From NCBI GenBank assembly GCA_905221605.1, contig CAJNDS010002268.1, forward strand, positions 855,232 through 919,231: a DNA stretch of 64,000 bases, given 5' to 3'. The DNA is from Symbiodinium natans (lineage: Eukaryota; Sar; Dinophyceae; Suessiales; Symbiodiniaceae). The notes under the pieces were generated by a model that did no database searches, was not told where the DNA came from, and saw only the letters and a program-made list of their open reading frames with translations. Numbering within the stretch: position 1 is the first letter of the stretch; each line of letters begins with the position of its first letter. Positions 22,170 to 32,146 of the stretch are shown here, piece by piece. The position numbers were made by a program, and so were the translations under genes.

Positions 22170-23141
22170 AGTGAGAAAGCGAGAAAGAAACAGCACTTAA
22201 GACGTTTTGCAACTTTATCTTTCTTGCGTTCAAGAGGGTGCTTTTTTTAGGGTCTATAGGCTTTAGGGTTTAGGGTTTAGGAGCATTCAACAGTTTTCGG
22301 AGGGGATTTTACAGGGCCAGCGGAGGCTCATGCAGCCCTACAGCAGTGGGCTGGACCCATGGGGCCAAACTGGTACAAGTACTTGTTGCTTAGGGGGATA
22401 CTTGGGAATAGTTTCTTTTTTTAATATATAATCTTTGGGTACAAAAATTCCTAAGAAACAGGTGAAATTCAGATTTTTTGTTTGGGTTCCAAGTTCAGTA
22501 GAGGTTGACGGTGCCGTGGATCCCTGTGATTCATTTCTTCGGCCTGAATGACACCGGCTTCCTCTTCACGCTTGAGTGGTGGATGAGCTTCCCCGAAGCC
22601 GATGCGAGCGGAAAGTGCAACAAGGAGTTCTGGTCAAAATGGATGCCTCGGCGGGTGAAACACAACTCGGTGGTCCTCGGGTTGTGGGCGTGCGTTTGGC
22701 TTTTGGGCACATGGCCCCTCGGCAGGCCACTTGAGTGAAGGCTGGCGCTTCGTGCTTCCAGTGACGTGTGCGGCACGTGTGGGCTTCTCCCTCGCCTGGA
22801 TGTTTATCACGAACTTCACGCCCTCGCTCCCCTGGAACAAGTTCTTGGAGAAGGACCCGGGCCGCACCTGGCCAGTTCTTCACAATGTGGCTGGCCTTAT
22901 TCGGGACTGTAGTTATAGGCCTTGCACACCACCAGTTTTTTGTTAGATTGCTGGATGGAGCTTTCGCCGCATAGTGTCCATCCCTGCAGTCTACCCCCAG
23001 CCTGCTTTGCAGAAGGTCATGGCCTTGGCCGTGGGGGGAAAGCACCGCTGGAATGAGATGCTGTTCCACGACGTGCACCACGCCTTTCCCAACGCCTTGG
23101 GTACCCTCAGCCAACGGGGCCGCTTTCACGGCTGGAAGAAG
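20088..23141 (+). CDS. Membrane fatty-acid-desaturase-like protein, incomplete, with a frameshift
   Basis: Exons: 20088-20246, 20520-20560, 21137-about 21240, 22315-22393, 22504-22886, 23016-23141. Exon 1 begins with a hydrophobic helix (VLTFIFCLQCLMIISCC). Exons 1-2 join as DHDASVMHGVTFPVYEFQK. Exon 3 has THPFSDFISLPWEEFVLEH followed by the box HARHH. Exon 4 has ALQQWAGP. Exon 5 has IHFFGLNDTG and EWWMSFPEAD. Exon 6 has GGKHRWNEMLFHDVHHAFP with the box HDVHH. Two HxxHH boxes plus membrane helices are the hallmark of di-iron membrane desaturases and hydroxylases. Substrate unknown; ER or plastid membrane is expected. Introns are GT-AG (20247-20519, 22887-23015) and GC-AG (20561-21136). A single extra T at 22731-22732 breaks the frame inside exon 5. 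A short exon between 21241 and 22314, the extreme N-terminus and the last exon were not found in this orientation. Confidence 0.72.
20586..20715. mobile_element. Inverted-repeat element (ends ATTTGCTTAAGAACCCCC)
   Basis: CATTTGCTTAAGAACCCCCC pairs with GGGGGAGTTCTTAGGCAAAC inside a desaturase-like gene intron. Related copies end ATTTGCTTACGACCCCTA and TTCTTATTCTTAAGCAAACA at about 50729-50834, and a decayed one is near 48235-48330. Confidence 0.5.
22100..22190. repeat. GA microsatellite in a desaturase-like intron
   Basis: (GA)n with a GAAAG interruption. A CT-type counterpart lies at 20398-20440. Confidence 0.8.
22504..22886 (+). pseudogene. Desaturase-like exon 5 with one-base frameshift
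   Basis: From 22505 the frame is open to a TGA at 22736-22738. From 22731 the next frame continues the same protein (SEGWRFVLPVTCAARVGF) to the GT donor at 22887. Removing one T of the TT at 22731-22732 would keep the reading frame continuous. It could be a real lesion or a sequencing or assembly error. Confidence 0.6.
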
Positions 23142-23354
23142 GCTTGGGAGGGCAGGGTTGAGGGTTGAGGGTTTAGGGTTTCGGGTTTCGGGTCTAGGGC
23201 AGGGTGGTATCAGGCTCACCGTGCTGTCTTCAGGGCTTCAGGGCTTAGAAGCCGGGGTTTAGGTAGCTAGTAAATAGCAAGCATGGTTTCGGCCGGCTCA
23301 GAGCGCTTTCCGGAGTAGTAGCAAGAGAGGAGATACTCCCCTCAATGAAGCACT

Positions 23355-23486
23355 ATATTCCTTAAACCTTACAGGGATCCTTATAGCATGATGTAAGGAA
23401 TATTCCTTAAACCATACTAGGGATCCTTATAGTATGATTTAAGAGTATTCCTTAAACTATAATAGGAAGCCTTATAGTATGATGTA
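23355..23486. repeat. Three tandem copies of the family-C interior
   Basis: TATTCCTTAAAC(CT/CA/TA)TA...GGAxCCTTATAGxATGATxTAAG occurs three times in a row with small changes. Confidence 0.6.
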
Positions 23487-23989
23487 AGGCAACCTTGCCC
23501 CTTCCTCCCCCCCCCCCCTCTGAACATGCGATGCTGATCTTGTCTCTGTCTTTGAACGGTCCCGGGATTGGATTCTATTTTCAGGGTTTAGGCTTTAGGG
23601 TTTAGGGTAAAAGGGCTGAGATTATATGAATGGAAACAAGGGACACCGAGGCCCGGCAGTTGATTTCAAAGGCACTGCTGCACGAAATGTTCTTACGACA
23701 CCTTGACTCACTCTGGGCCCAACAGTTGAGCGGTCCTGACTAGCCCGGCAAACTGCGACTTTATTTCAGGAGACCCTAAACCCTATAACCTAAACCCTAA
23801 ACCCTAAACCCTAAACCCTAAACCCCAAACCCCTAAACCCTCAACCCTGAACCCAAGAGCATCCCATGGGTTCGGGGTTCAAGGAGTTCTTGTGGGTGTA
23901 GTACTACAGGCTTAAGGGCCCTAAAGCTTAGAAGCCCTAAAGCCCCCTAAAGCCCAACACATTGCCACACAGAGACAAGATCTACATGG

Positions 23990-24084
23990 GGTTTCCGAAA
24001 TTTAGGGTACCCTATTCGGGTCGTTATGATGAAGGAATCTTCTATTGGGGGCCTATATTTGGGGTCGCCTATGTTCGGAAACCT
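23990..24084. mobile_element. Family-G inverted-repeat element
   Basis: Ends GGTTTCCGAAATTTAGGGTA and CGCCTATGTTCGGAAACC. Confidence 0.55.
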
Positions 24085-24343
24085 CCACGGTAGTTGATCA
24101 ACATATCTGCTCATAAAAAACTTCCATGTTTCCCATCTACACCCATAGGAAACCCAAAAGACTTTCCCGAGAAGGACTTTTGGAACAACACCATACTTGG
24201 AAGCTGACTTCATAGGACTCCCTCGTATCCCCTAGAAACCCCATCCTAATCCCCATATCCTATCTTACGAACTCTACTTACTAAGTCAAAAAGGGCTTCC
24301 AAGTATAGACCCTGTAGTCCAACCCGGCACCCGGAACTCTAAT

Positions 24344-24391
24344 CTTTGGCAAGCAAAGGCGGGTCGCGTGATCGAGCTCGTACTTCTTCTG
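24344..24391 (-). CDS. Short exon-like block, unidentified
   Basis: The minus strand reads KKYELDHATRLCLPK with exon-like codon use. It is 440 bp from another minus-strand block at 24822-24906 and may belong to the same gene. No family assigned. Confidence 0.3.
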
Positions 24392-24721
24392 AAGCCTTGT
24401 GGCCCAACAAGGTGGCCGTGCAGGTCATGGGGTTAAGGACTTTGGGCTTGGAGTGTAGAGCCTAGGGTTTAGGGTTTGGGGTTCAGGGTTTAGGGTTTGG
24501 GGTTTAGGGTGTAGGGTTTAGGGAGAGCAGAATGAGGGACCTGGTCACACCGGGATTTGGGGTACATGGCCGGTTCTGCCCCGCCTACACCCAATACCCT
24601 CTGACAGTTGTCAGATCTTTGGGGCCGTGCTCCTGTCCGCATCCGATTGCTGCGAATCTTGCGGTCGTGAGGTTTAGACAGGACTCCAATCATCTCCTAC
24701 CGTGGGTCCTTAAAAAGGGGC

Positions 24722-24805
24722 CTAAACCCTAAACCCTAAACCCTAAACCCTAAACCCTAAACCCTAAACCCTAAACCCTAAACCCTAAACCCTAAACCCT
24801 AAACC
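24722..24805. repeat. CCCTAAA array
   Basis: Twelve perfect units directly next to a coding-like block. Confidence 0.85.
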
Positions 24806-24821
24806 TATTCCTTTCACGGAG

Positions 24822-24906
24822 CAACCCCAGCACCTAGCAGGCTCATGCCAAGACTCTCCGCCAAGTACTCATCTGCACCATAGAAGATGGACAATTTCGA
24901 GTGACC
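24822..24906 (-). CDS. Exon, unidentified
   Basis: The minus strand is open for 28 codons (SKLSIFYGADEYLAESLGMS, then LLGAGVA) between a CCCTAAA array (24722-24805) and a TTTAGGG array (24912-24945). Codon use and composition are protein-like. Family not recognised. Confidence 0.45.
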
Positions 24907-25797
24907 GGCCTTTTAGGGTTTAGGGTTTAGGGTTTAGGGTTTGGGGAGAACTGGATTCGGGGGTGCAGGAGTGGGGGGCCCACACCCCCAAACCCGAATT
25001 AAACCGCGATGCAGGCGGATGTGGGGCCAACGTCTATGCTCCAGGGGTGGATGTCGTGCCAACGTGACAGGGGTGGAGTCCTTTAAAGACTGGGTGGCAA
25101 AGGCACCCGCCCTTTTCAGAAAAGCCCAAAACCCAAATTTTGAATCATTTTCGTAAGCCCCCGAAATCGAGGCGCTCGGACAGAAAACGCTCTCAAGGGC
25201 TCCCTAAACCCTCAACCCTAAGCCCTAAAACCTAACCCCTGAACCGCCCTAAACCCTGAACTGCTGTGCAGAGGCTGTGACGCGTGTGAACTCCTATGGT
25301 GAGCCAGGTCCCAGCCCCAGAGCCGAATCCCCGAAACCTTGAACTGATTGGCCGGTCGGGATTTAAAGGGCTCAGGGTTTAGGCGGTGTAGGGTTTATAG
25401 GATTTAGACACTAAACCCTAAACCCTAAACCCGGATTGGTCATTTTAGGGTTGCGGGTCGGCCTTCGCAGGCTTCGCAGGCTTGTCAAGGAGGGGCGCGC
25501 TGGCCATGGTGGAAATGGGCGACGGGGGGGGGGGACCCTGGGACCACTGCGGAGCCGAAATCGACTTGTGCACGAGGACTGGCGCCTAAACCCTAAACCC
25601 TAAACCCTAAACCCCAAACCCTAAACCCTAAACCCTAAGGATCTAGGGTTTAGGGTAGAAACCCTGAAGCACAAGTCCCTAAACTATAAACCCACTCAAG
25701 CCCAAAACCCTGGACATGGCATGAAGTGAAACTACGAATCTTACTCGTAAGGGCCTAAATTTATTAGAGTGAGTCTAAGGCAAAAAAGCCCTAACTC

Positions 25798-25899
25798 GGG
25801 ATGTTCCCCCCTTATCCTAACAGTCCTTAATGGGGATTATAATAGGTGGTACCACATTCCCCATCAAAGGACTGTTAGTATAAGGGGGTACATCCCGAC
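25798..25899. mobile_element. Family-B inverted-repeat element
   Basis: Ends CGGGATGTTCCCCCCTTAT and ATAAGGGGGTACATCCCG are near-perfect inverted repeats; the internal pair is TAACAGTCCTTAATGGGGAT and ATTCCCCATCAAAGGACTG. Confidence 0.65.
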
Positions 25900-26370
25900 C
25901 CTCAACCCTACACCAGGCCGCTTCTTTTCTGCCTCCATCCTGTTCGCAGGAAAATAGGCGGGGAAACTCGGGATTTCCAGCAGGCGCGCGGTCGGATCTG
26001 TCGAACCTCCTGGTTTGCTGTGAGCTGACGTCCCGTTTCGCCTAGGTGAATGCAATGGACGCCCACCCGATTGAACAGGTGAGTCGTCATCACTCTGATT
26101 GGCCCTGCTGGACATCCGGATGAGAATGCGGCGCAGAGTTTCGTTCACTTTGCACCTGACTGAGGCCCCAAATATCAAAGCCCATGATAAGTCACAACCA
26201 TTAGACCCTAAACCCAAATCCCTAAACCCCTACTTGGCCAAGTTGAGGGTTTAGGGTTTAGGGTTTAGGGTGTAGGGTTTAGGGTTTAGAGCTTGGAGGG
26301 TGAAAGTCAGCAGGCGCGCTACCGCATCCTCCGTCCGGATTCTTCAGGTGCCCTCTTGGTCGGGCTGCCT

Positions 26371-26484
26371 ACTTGGAGGTTCATGTGGGTAGTTGTAAGT
26401 AGGCTTGTAAGTACTCTAAATAGGCTGATAAGTAAAGTTGCCATACCTAGAATCTTCCGTAGAACTTCCCATGAACCTCCAAGT
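26371..26484. mobile_element. Family-A inverted-repeat element
   Basis: Ends ACTTGGAGGTTCATGTGGGT and CTTCCCATGAACCTCCAAGT. Confidence 0.6.
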
Positions 26485-27454
26485 AGTTCAGGGAATCCTA
26501 TGCAATTGGCATAGGCACGGAGAAAGACTCTGCTACCCTATACCGGCCCCAGCTGCTTAACAAGCTGTGCAAGGTCCCGACTGGGGCAAGCCCGAGACGT
26601 CTTTGCTTACGAAGGGCTTACCTTTGCAAGCTCCAGCTTCAGCAAAAGAAGCTCGAAACGAAGCAGACTCCCCGCAGTACCGTGAGCAATGAGAGAAACA
26701 ATGAGTAGCATTAATGACAGGATATCTCCTTGAAACCAAATCTGATACTCCATAATATTAATAACTTTGCACATTCTTGTACCTGATACTATAGTGGTTC
26801 CTTTGCCGGAGAGAGTCCGAAACTTGCGCCGAGGACGCGACCTCTCCCCGATTGGCAGGTGGGTTCTGGCGGGTTAACAAGGGTTTAGTGTTTTAGGGTT
26901 TATAGGCTTTGGGGTTTAGGGTCCTGCGATGCCACCCACTTTTGCAAACACTTCTCTCAACTGTTCTGATGGTGTTTTAAACTGTTCTGATGGTGTTTTC
27001 ATCAGAGTTCAATCTTTAATGCAGAGTCGCTGGGCGACGCGAGACATTGCGAACAACCACGGTCTCTAGGATGCAGAACTCAATCTCAGGCTCAGCTCAG
27101 ACAAAGTTTCATATGTCGCCTAGTGGCTCCTCTACCTGAAAAGGCAAATCCCCACAATTCCGCCGCTGCACAGGACGGTCGGGCAAAAAGTAACCCCTAC
27201 ATCCTAAGCCCTAAACCCGAAACCCTAAACCCAATCTCGGGTGTTTAGCAGCAACGGTGCCAACACCTCCGAATTGCTTTGCAATCCCAAGGTGGTGAGC
27301 CGGTGTCTTATACCCTGAGGGCCCATGCACGTCATTATTATACACTTGAGCACCAAAATCTCTATGAAGGAAGTAGCCTAAGCCCTAAACCCTAAACCCT
27401 AAACCCTAAACCCTAAACCCTAAACCCTAACGTACATGGACACCCTTTAGGGGG

Positions 27455-27532
27455 CTGAAGCGGCCTCAGTAGGTCAGTTGTGGGGCTTCCTCGCAGCAGA
27501 GGCCTGAGTCGGCAATCTTCGGGTGGTTACAT
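27455..27532 (-). CDS. Exon-like block, unidentified
   Basis: The minus strand reads PKIADSGLCCEEAPQLTY followed by TGA. PKIADSGL faintly recalls the PKIADFGL motif of protein kinases, but one motif is not enough to name it. It sits between a TTTAGGG-derived array and a CCCTAAA array. Confidence 0.3.
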
Positions 27533-27554
27533 GGTCCCTTGATTGGGTTAGGGT

Positions 27555-27649
<95 letters not shown>

Positions 27650-27935
27650 GGTTTAGGGTTTAGGGTTTAGGATTTGGGGTTTGGGGTTTGGGGTTTGGGG
27701 TTTGGGGTTTGGAGTTTGGGGTTCAGGGTTCAGGGTTCAGGGTTTAGGGTTACGGGTCGCTATATGGTCCCTTGCTATGGGCCCTTCATTGGCGAAACCC
27801 TTGAAAAGGGTTTTCCGGTCTTCCGGGTTTAGGTTCTTTACGGTTTGGGGTCTTCAGGGCTTAGGGTTTAGGGTCTCCAGTTTTCGCGCTGACGCCCATA
27901 CTTCAGAACCCTTGAAACAAGTTAAGGAGCCACCC
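27525..27935. mobile_element. Family-D element expanded by telomere-type variant arrays
   Basis: A D-like left end GGTTACATGGTCCCTTGATT and a D-like interior CATACTTCAGAACCCTTGAA are separated by about 220 bp of GGGTTGA, TTTAGGG and TTTGGGG arrays. Confidence 0.45.
27545..27650. repeat. GGGTTGA variant array
   Basis: About 15 identical copies of the variant heptamer GGGTTGA, followed by TTTAGGG, TTTGGGG and GGGTTCA variants. Confidence 0.85.
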
Positions 27936-27979
27936 TAAACCCTAAACCCTAAACCCTAAACCCTAAACCCTAAACCCTA

Positions 27980-28072
27980 GACTGAGCTTCGCGCTGCGGC
28001 CACTTACTGCTGGCCATCCACCAGTATTTGAAGGCACATGGCAAAACGCTCCCGTGACCTAGGTCGGCATAG
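27980..28072 (-). CDS. Exon-like block, unidentified
   Basis: The minus strand is open for 30 codons (YADLGHGSVLPCAFKYWWMA, then SSKWPQREAQ), flanked on both sides by telomere-type repeats, as for confident exons. Same strand and 450 bp upstream of the block at 27455-27532. Aromatic-rich; family unknown. Confidence 0.35.
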
Positions 28073-28514
28073 GTTTTTTAGGGTCTAGGGTTTAGGGTTT
28101 AGGGTTTCGGGTTTAGGGCTAGGGGTTTAGGGGTTTAGGGTTGGGGCTTATGAGGGAGTCTCAGCCCTTAAAACAAACGTGCATAAGGGCCTAATTATCC
28201 TGGCTTACATACGCCGAACTACAATGTTGACCTCAGTGCAGCCAAAAGCAAAGGAGCTAAACCCTAAAACCTAAACCACCCCAAACCCTAAACCCTAAAC
28301 CCTAGGCCCTAAACCCTAAACCCTAAACCCTAAAGTTTATGCTAAATACCAACACCTCTGAGGACCCAGACCCAAACCCCAGACTCGGCAGACCGTCAGC
28401 GCGAACCCTAGAGACCGTAAACCCTAAGCCCTGAAGACCCTAAACCCTGAAGAACCCAAACCCTGAAGACCCGAAAAGCCCTAAACCCTAAACCCTAAAC
28501 CTTAAACTCTAAAC

Positions 28515-28578
28515 CCTAAACCCTAAACCCCTAAACCCCTAAACCCCTAAACCCCTAAACCCCTAAACCCCTAAACCC
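28515..28578. repeat. CCCCTAAA octamer array
   Basis: Seven or so copies of an eight-base variant at the end of a CCCTAAA array. Confidence 0.8.
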
Positions 28579-28984
28579 TAAAGACCCGATTCCCTGAAAC
28601 AAAAAAAGCAATCCCAGGACCTCAGTCTTCGGCCTTTCTGTTTTGCCCTCAACACGGTTTTGGGTTTAGGGTTCAGGGTTCCGGGTCTAGGGTTTAGGGT
28701 TTAGGGTTTGCACCTCAAACTCTGAAGGGGTCCCGGATGAAAATTGAAGGCATATCCCTACCTCTTGTGTGATCGGATTCCTGCTCTAAGACCCCCCACC
28801 CCGGTTCCCAAAACAGACCCCTCACTTTCAAAAGCCACATGCAGAGTCTCTAGAGTTTGGGGTTCTTGATCGGGACACTGATGTTGGGTGGGCTAGGGCT
28901 CTACAAGGGTTCGCGAAGGGGGGCATCCCCAGAAAGGTTTGGGGTTCAGGAACCCTAAACCCTAAACCCTTTTGAGGGCTGGTT

Positions 28985-29082
28985 TCCAAGCTCAGCAAGT
29001 GCAGGACGCTGGTCAAGGGTCGGGCGATATGTCTTCAAACGAGAAGGAGATGCACTCGCCCGACCTCGGCATGCTGCTCCCC
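28985..29082. CDS. Exon-like block, strand uncertain
   Basis: A GC-rich 98-bp island between CCCTAAA tracts is open on both strands. Plus gives DMSSNEKEMHSPDLGMLLPK; minus gives LKTYRPTLDQRPALAELGN. Neither could be tied to a splice site or family. Confidence 0.3.
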
Positions 29083-30082
29083 AAACCCTAAACCCTAAAC
29101 CCTAAACCCTAAACCCTAAAGGCCCTAAACCCTAAAGGCCCTAAACCCTAAACCCTAAACCCCAAACCCTAGCGCTTGCATGGCTTGCTGCAGAAGCGTG
29201 TGCCGATCGGCACCATTGCCTCATCTAGCATGGACCCTTAGGGTATAAGCTAAGACACCGGCTCTAGCATCAATGTCGCACAGAGCTCATCAAGCGGCGT
29301 CTCCTTAGCCAAGCAGAGGGGTCAAACGCAATCGCTCGTGACAAGGCAACCTGGGGCCGCTGGCAATGTCTTCTGGCTCGTTTCCCTGGTACACCTTCCA
29401 GACGAGGCACCATGAAATCCGATGTAACACCCTAAACCCTAAACCCTAAATCCTAAACCCTGAAGATAAACTCATGCTTGGCATTGCAACGGCGCCTCTG
29501 TGAGCTCTGACAAGGCTATTCGGCGAACGGAGCCTCGTGAGCAAAGGCTTGGTCTTAAATGTCGGGGCCCTTGTTGGTACCTTAGACTACAGGGTTTAGG
29601 GTTTAGGGCTTACTGATAACTAGGGAACTCAGCCTTCTATGGTTCTAAGAGAGGCCAGAGAAAGGTCCGAAATGTTCATTAGCCACAACCGCAATTGGCC
29701 AGTCAAGCTGCTGCTACAGGAGCCTGCGCAAGTACCTATATGATGCCCTTACAATCCCTGTGCACTGTAAACTTGCCCCAAAGACCCATTCTAAATCACC
29801 TAGTTACATATGGGTGGCTGTCAAAATTATGGTCCCTTTTGGGGTCCCTAATATAATACGGCACCGAACATTTAGGGTGTCCAAACAAGCGACCCGAATT
29901 TTGACAACTACCCACATCATCATACTTTCGCGTGCCAAGCAGCCTTTGAGCTCGATGACGAAATGTTTCAGCCTGGCTTGCAGCAAGTGTGGCCTGATTG
30001 TACATCCTAAACCTTTCAGTTCCGTGTTTAGGGTGTGGGGTGTTGAGGGGGCTCCTAAACCCTAAACCCTAAACCCTAAACC

Positions 30083-30205
30083 TCAGGTTGTATGGGGTCC
30101 ACGCAGAGCTCAGGGCATTCAACACATGGAAGGTGGGCCGCTTGTCAAGAGAACAGGCGCACGTCCGCAGGGACCCGTCCGGCGCGATGACGCCTTGCAA
30201 GCGCC
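30083..30205 (-). CDS. Exon, unidentified
   Basis: The minus strand is open for 40 codons (RLQGVIAPDGSLRTCACSLD, then KRPTFHVLNALSSAWTPYNL), bounded by a CCCTAAA array (30056-30082) and TTTAGGG-like repeats (30208 on). Composition and codon use look strongly coding. It is in line with the minus-strand blocks at 30676-30735 and 31035-31098. Confidence 0.45.
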
Positions 30206-30675
30206 CGGGGTTTGGGTTTTGGGTTTAGGGATTCGGGCTTACGGTTTAGGGTTTATAAGTCTTAGGATATATCAGTCTTGGGGTTTAGGGTTTAGGGCTT
30301 AGGGTTTAGGGTTTAGGGAGTAAGGTCCCGTGTGGGGAGTGCTCTGAATTTTGGTTCCTTTGGGGGGAGGGGGGTTCCTCTTGTAGTGCGGAGCCTTCTA
30401 CTTCGAGTAGAACTCTTCGAGTATTTTGAGGAGTATTCCTTAATTAAGGGGTCTTGGAGACCCTGGGTTAGAAACCCTAAGCCCTAAACCCTAAACCCCA
30501 GACCCAAAACCCTAAACCCTAAACCCAATGCACAACCTTCCCTCACCAGTCCCCCCATCACAGCGAACAGCGAGCTGACCCCATAAACCCTAAACCCTAC
30601 CTAAACCCTAAACCCTGAACCCTGAACCCTAAACCCTAAACCCTAAACCCTAAACCCTAAACCCTAAACCCCGCC

Positions 30676-30735
30676 TAACTGCCGACCACGGACCATTTCG
30701 CGGACGAAGGCCTCCACAGAAGCCGGGATTTTCAG
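30676..30735 (-). CDS. Exon, unidentified
   Basis: The minus strand reads LKIPASVEAFVREMVRGRQL, an amphipathic helix-like peptide, exactly filling the gap between a CCCTAAA array and a TTTAGGG array. Probably the same gene as neighbouring minus-strand exons. Confidence 0.45.
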
Positions 30736-30921
30736 GTTTAGGGTTTAGGGTGTAGGGTTTAGGGTTTAGGGTCAATAAGGTTCAGGGTTTATAAGGTTTA
30801 GGGTTTAGGGTTTATAAGTTTCAGGGTTTATAAGGTTCAGGGTTTAGGGCTTATGGGAAGCCTCAGCACGTGCCATGTAAGTTGTCTGGAGTCGGCAACC
30901 CTAAACCCTAAACCCTAAACC

Positions 30922-30992
30922 CTAAGCCCTAAGCCCTAAGCCCTAAGCCCTAAGCCCTAAGCCCTAAGCCCTAAGCCCTAAGCCCTAAGCCA
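30922..30992. repeat. CCCTAAG variant array
   Basis: About 10 identical copies between normal CCCTAAA units on each side. Confidence 0.85.
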
Positions 30993-31034
30993 TAAACCCT
31001 AAACCCTAAACCCTAAACCAAACAGACCTGACCG

Positions 31035-31098
31035 CCCACCTTCATCTCGGCCTGGATTTTGGCAGTTTCACGCTGCCTCCGGGCATCAGATCTCAGGG
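31035..31098 (-). CDS. Exon, charged helix, unidentified
   Basis: The minus strand reads ESLRSDARRQRETAKIQAEM, ending in K at a GT donor (GTGGGC). The peptide is a highly charged, coiled-coil-like helix. The acceptor AG lies inside the end of a family-C element (GGTATTGGAG read on the minus strand), so the element appears to supply the splice site. The plus strand is also open, which lowers confidence in the strand. Confidence 0.4.
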
Positions 31099-31252
31099 AC
31101 TCCAATACCCCTTAATTTAGGGTTTAGGGTTTAGGGTTTAGGGTTTAGGGTTCAGGTTTAGGGTTTAGGGTCAAAATGTAAGGGGGCCCGGGCTCCTTAT
31201 ATGGTTTAAGGAATATTCCTTAAATAAGGGGTATGGGAGTCTCTGGGTTAGA
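31082..31252. mobile_element. Family-C element split by a TTTAGGG array
   Basis: The left end GGACTCCAATACCCCTTAA is followed by about 55 bp of TTTAGGG repeats; the right part GGAATATTCCTTAAATAAGG, GGTATGGGAGTCTCTGGG completes the element. Confidence 0.55.
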
Positions 31253-31344
31253 AATGCGTTCCCAATGCACCCTAAACCCTAATTAAACCCTAAACCCTAA
31301 TCCCGAAACCCTAAACCCTAAACCCTAAACCAGCACCAGTCCTC

Positions 31345-31560
31345 CCCCCCCCCCCCCCCCCAATACGCTCTCCAACACGGGATGCGAGTTCCCAAAGAGC
31401 CCAATACCCCTTGATTAAGGAAGATTCCATAAATCATACTAAGGATCCCTATATGGTTTAAGGGATATTGCCTAATTAACGGGTTTTTGACTCTCTGAGT
31501 TCCCGCGCCTCGCCGGTATTCGCTCCTGCGGCCGGTGAGCAGTGAGAAACTAAGGGGTCT
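31345..31560. CDS. Coding block interrupted by a family-C element
   Basis: Sequence on either side of the insertion at 31386-31504 is GC-rich and open when one copy of the 8-bp repeat is kept. Minus gives QERIPARRGNSHPVLESVL; plus gives TLSNTGCEFPRLAGIRSCGR up to GTGAGC. I cannot choose the strand. Confidence 0.35.
31394..31496. mobile_element. Family-C element flanked by an 8-bp direct repeat
   Basis: The element lies between GAGTTCCC at 31386-31393 and GAGTTCCC at 31497-31504. Ends AAAGAGCCCAATACCCCTTG and the degenerate ACGGGTTTTTGACTCTCT. Confidence 0.65.
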
Positions 31561-31705
31561 CCAGGAGGGTTTGTTTAGGGTTTAGGGTTTAGGGTTTAGG
31601 GTTTAGGGTTTAGGGTTTAGGGTTTAGGGTTTAGAGTTTAGGGTTTAGGGTTTAGGGCTTGGGGTGTAGGGTTTAGGGTTTAGGGTTTAGGGTTTAGGAG
31701 GGACC

Positions 31706-31850
31706 CCTGGAAGGGACCCTTAATCTTCTTCCCCTATATAACCCCTATATATACCTTAGATAGTCCCTATGCGCCTACATAGCCCCCAAATAACCTCCAA
31801 ATACGCAACCCCTAAGGTCCCTTATAAGGGTCACTCCTTTAGTACCGTGA
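31706..31850. mobile_element. Family-H element
   Basis: GGAGGGACCCCTGGAAGGGA then CCCCTATATATACCTTAGAT, ending in TCCCTTATAAGGGTCACTCC. Confidence 0.5.
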
Positions 31851-31926
31851 GAAAAGCACAGAAAGCCAAAACCCCACGGTTTCGTACATACCCCTAAGCA
31901 AGAACTTAAACCTGAAAACCTAAAAG

Positions 31927-32028
31927 TTGGGATGTTCCCCCCTATACTAACAATCCTTAATAGGGATTATAATGGGGTGTACTAGAATCCCTATTTAGGA
32001 CTGTTCGTGTAAGAGGGAACATCCCAAC
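31927..32028. mobile_element. Family-B inverted-repeat element
   Basis: Ends TTGGGATGTTCCCCCCTATA and AAGAGGGAACATCCCAA, about 100 bp as in the other copies. Confidence 0.65.
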
Positions 32029-32094
32029 CTAAACCCTGAAAACCCAAAAGCCCAAAACACTAAGCCCAAACCTGGCAATCCTCGGCTTGCTTAC

Positions 32095-32146
32095 AGCGCC
32101 GTCCTGAATGAACTCACTGTTCACGGACACTGTTGAGACATTGGAC
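32095..32146 (-). CDS. Exon, unidentified
   Basis: The minus strand reads NVSTVSVNSEFIQDGA between an AG acceptor (CACCAG) and a strong GTAAGC donor at 32094. Splice signals on both sides make this a good small exon. Product unknown. Confidence 0.45.

Larger units (their letters stand above)
23160..24340. other. Non-coding stretch
   Basis: Telomere-type tracts, the tandem C interior (23355-23486) and a family-G element. No supported exon. Confidence 0.5.
25140..27450. other. Mostly non-coding stretch
   Basis: Telomere-type tracts, one B and one A element. Unique blocks at 25460-25585, 25905-26200 and 26540-26880 contain open stretches without convincing coding character. Confidence 0.4.
28080..30080. 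other. Mostly non-coding stretch
   Basis: Dense telomere-type arrays. Unique DNA at 28700-28930, 29170-29440 and 29600-30005 shows no clear exon apart from the ambiguous block at 28985-29082. Confidence 0.4.

Noticed and set aside
25015-25075. Subtilisin-like NVYAPGVDVVPT on the plus strand
   Set aside because: A single short motif followed by a stop, without the other catalytic motifs in the expected order.
27545-27650. CRISPR-like regular repeat
   Set aside because: Units are contiguous variant telomere heptamers with no spacers.
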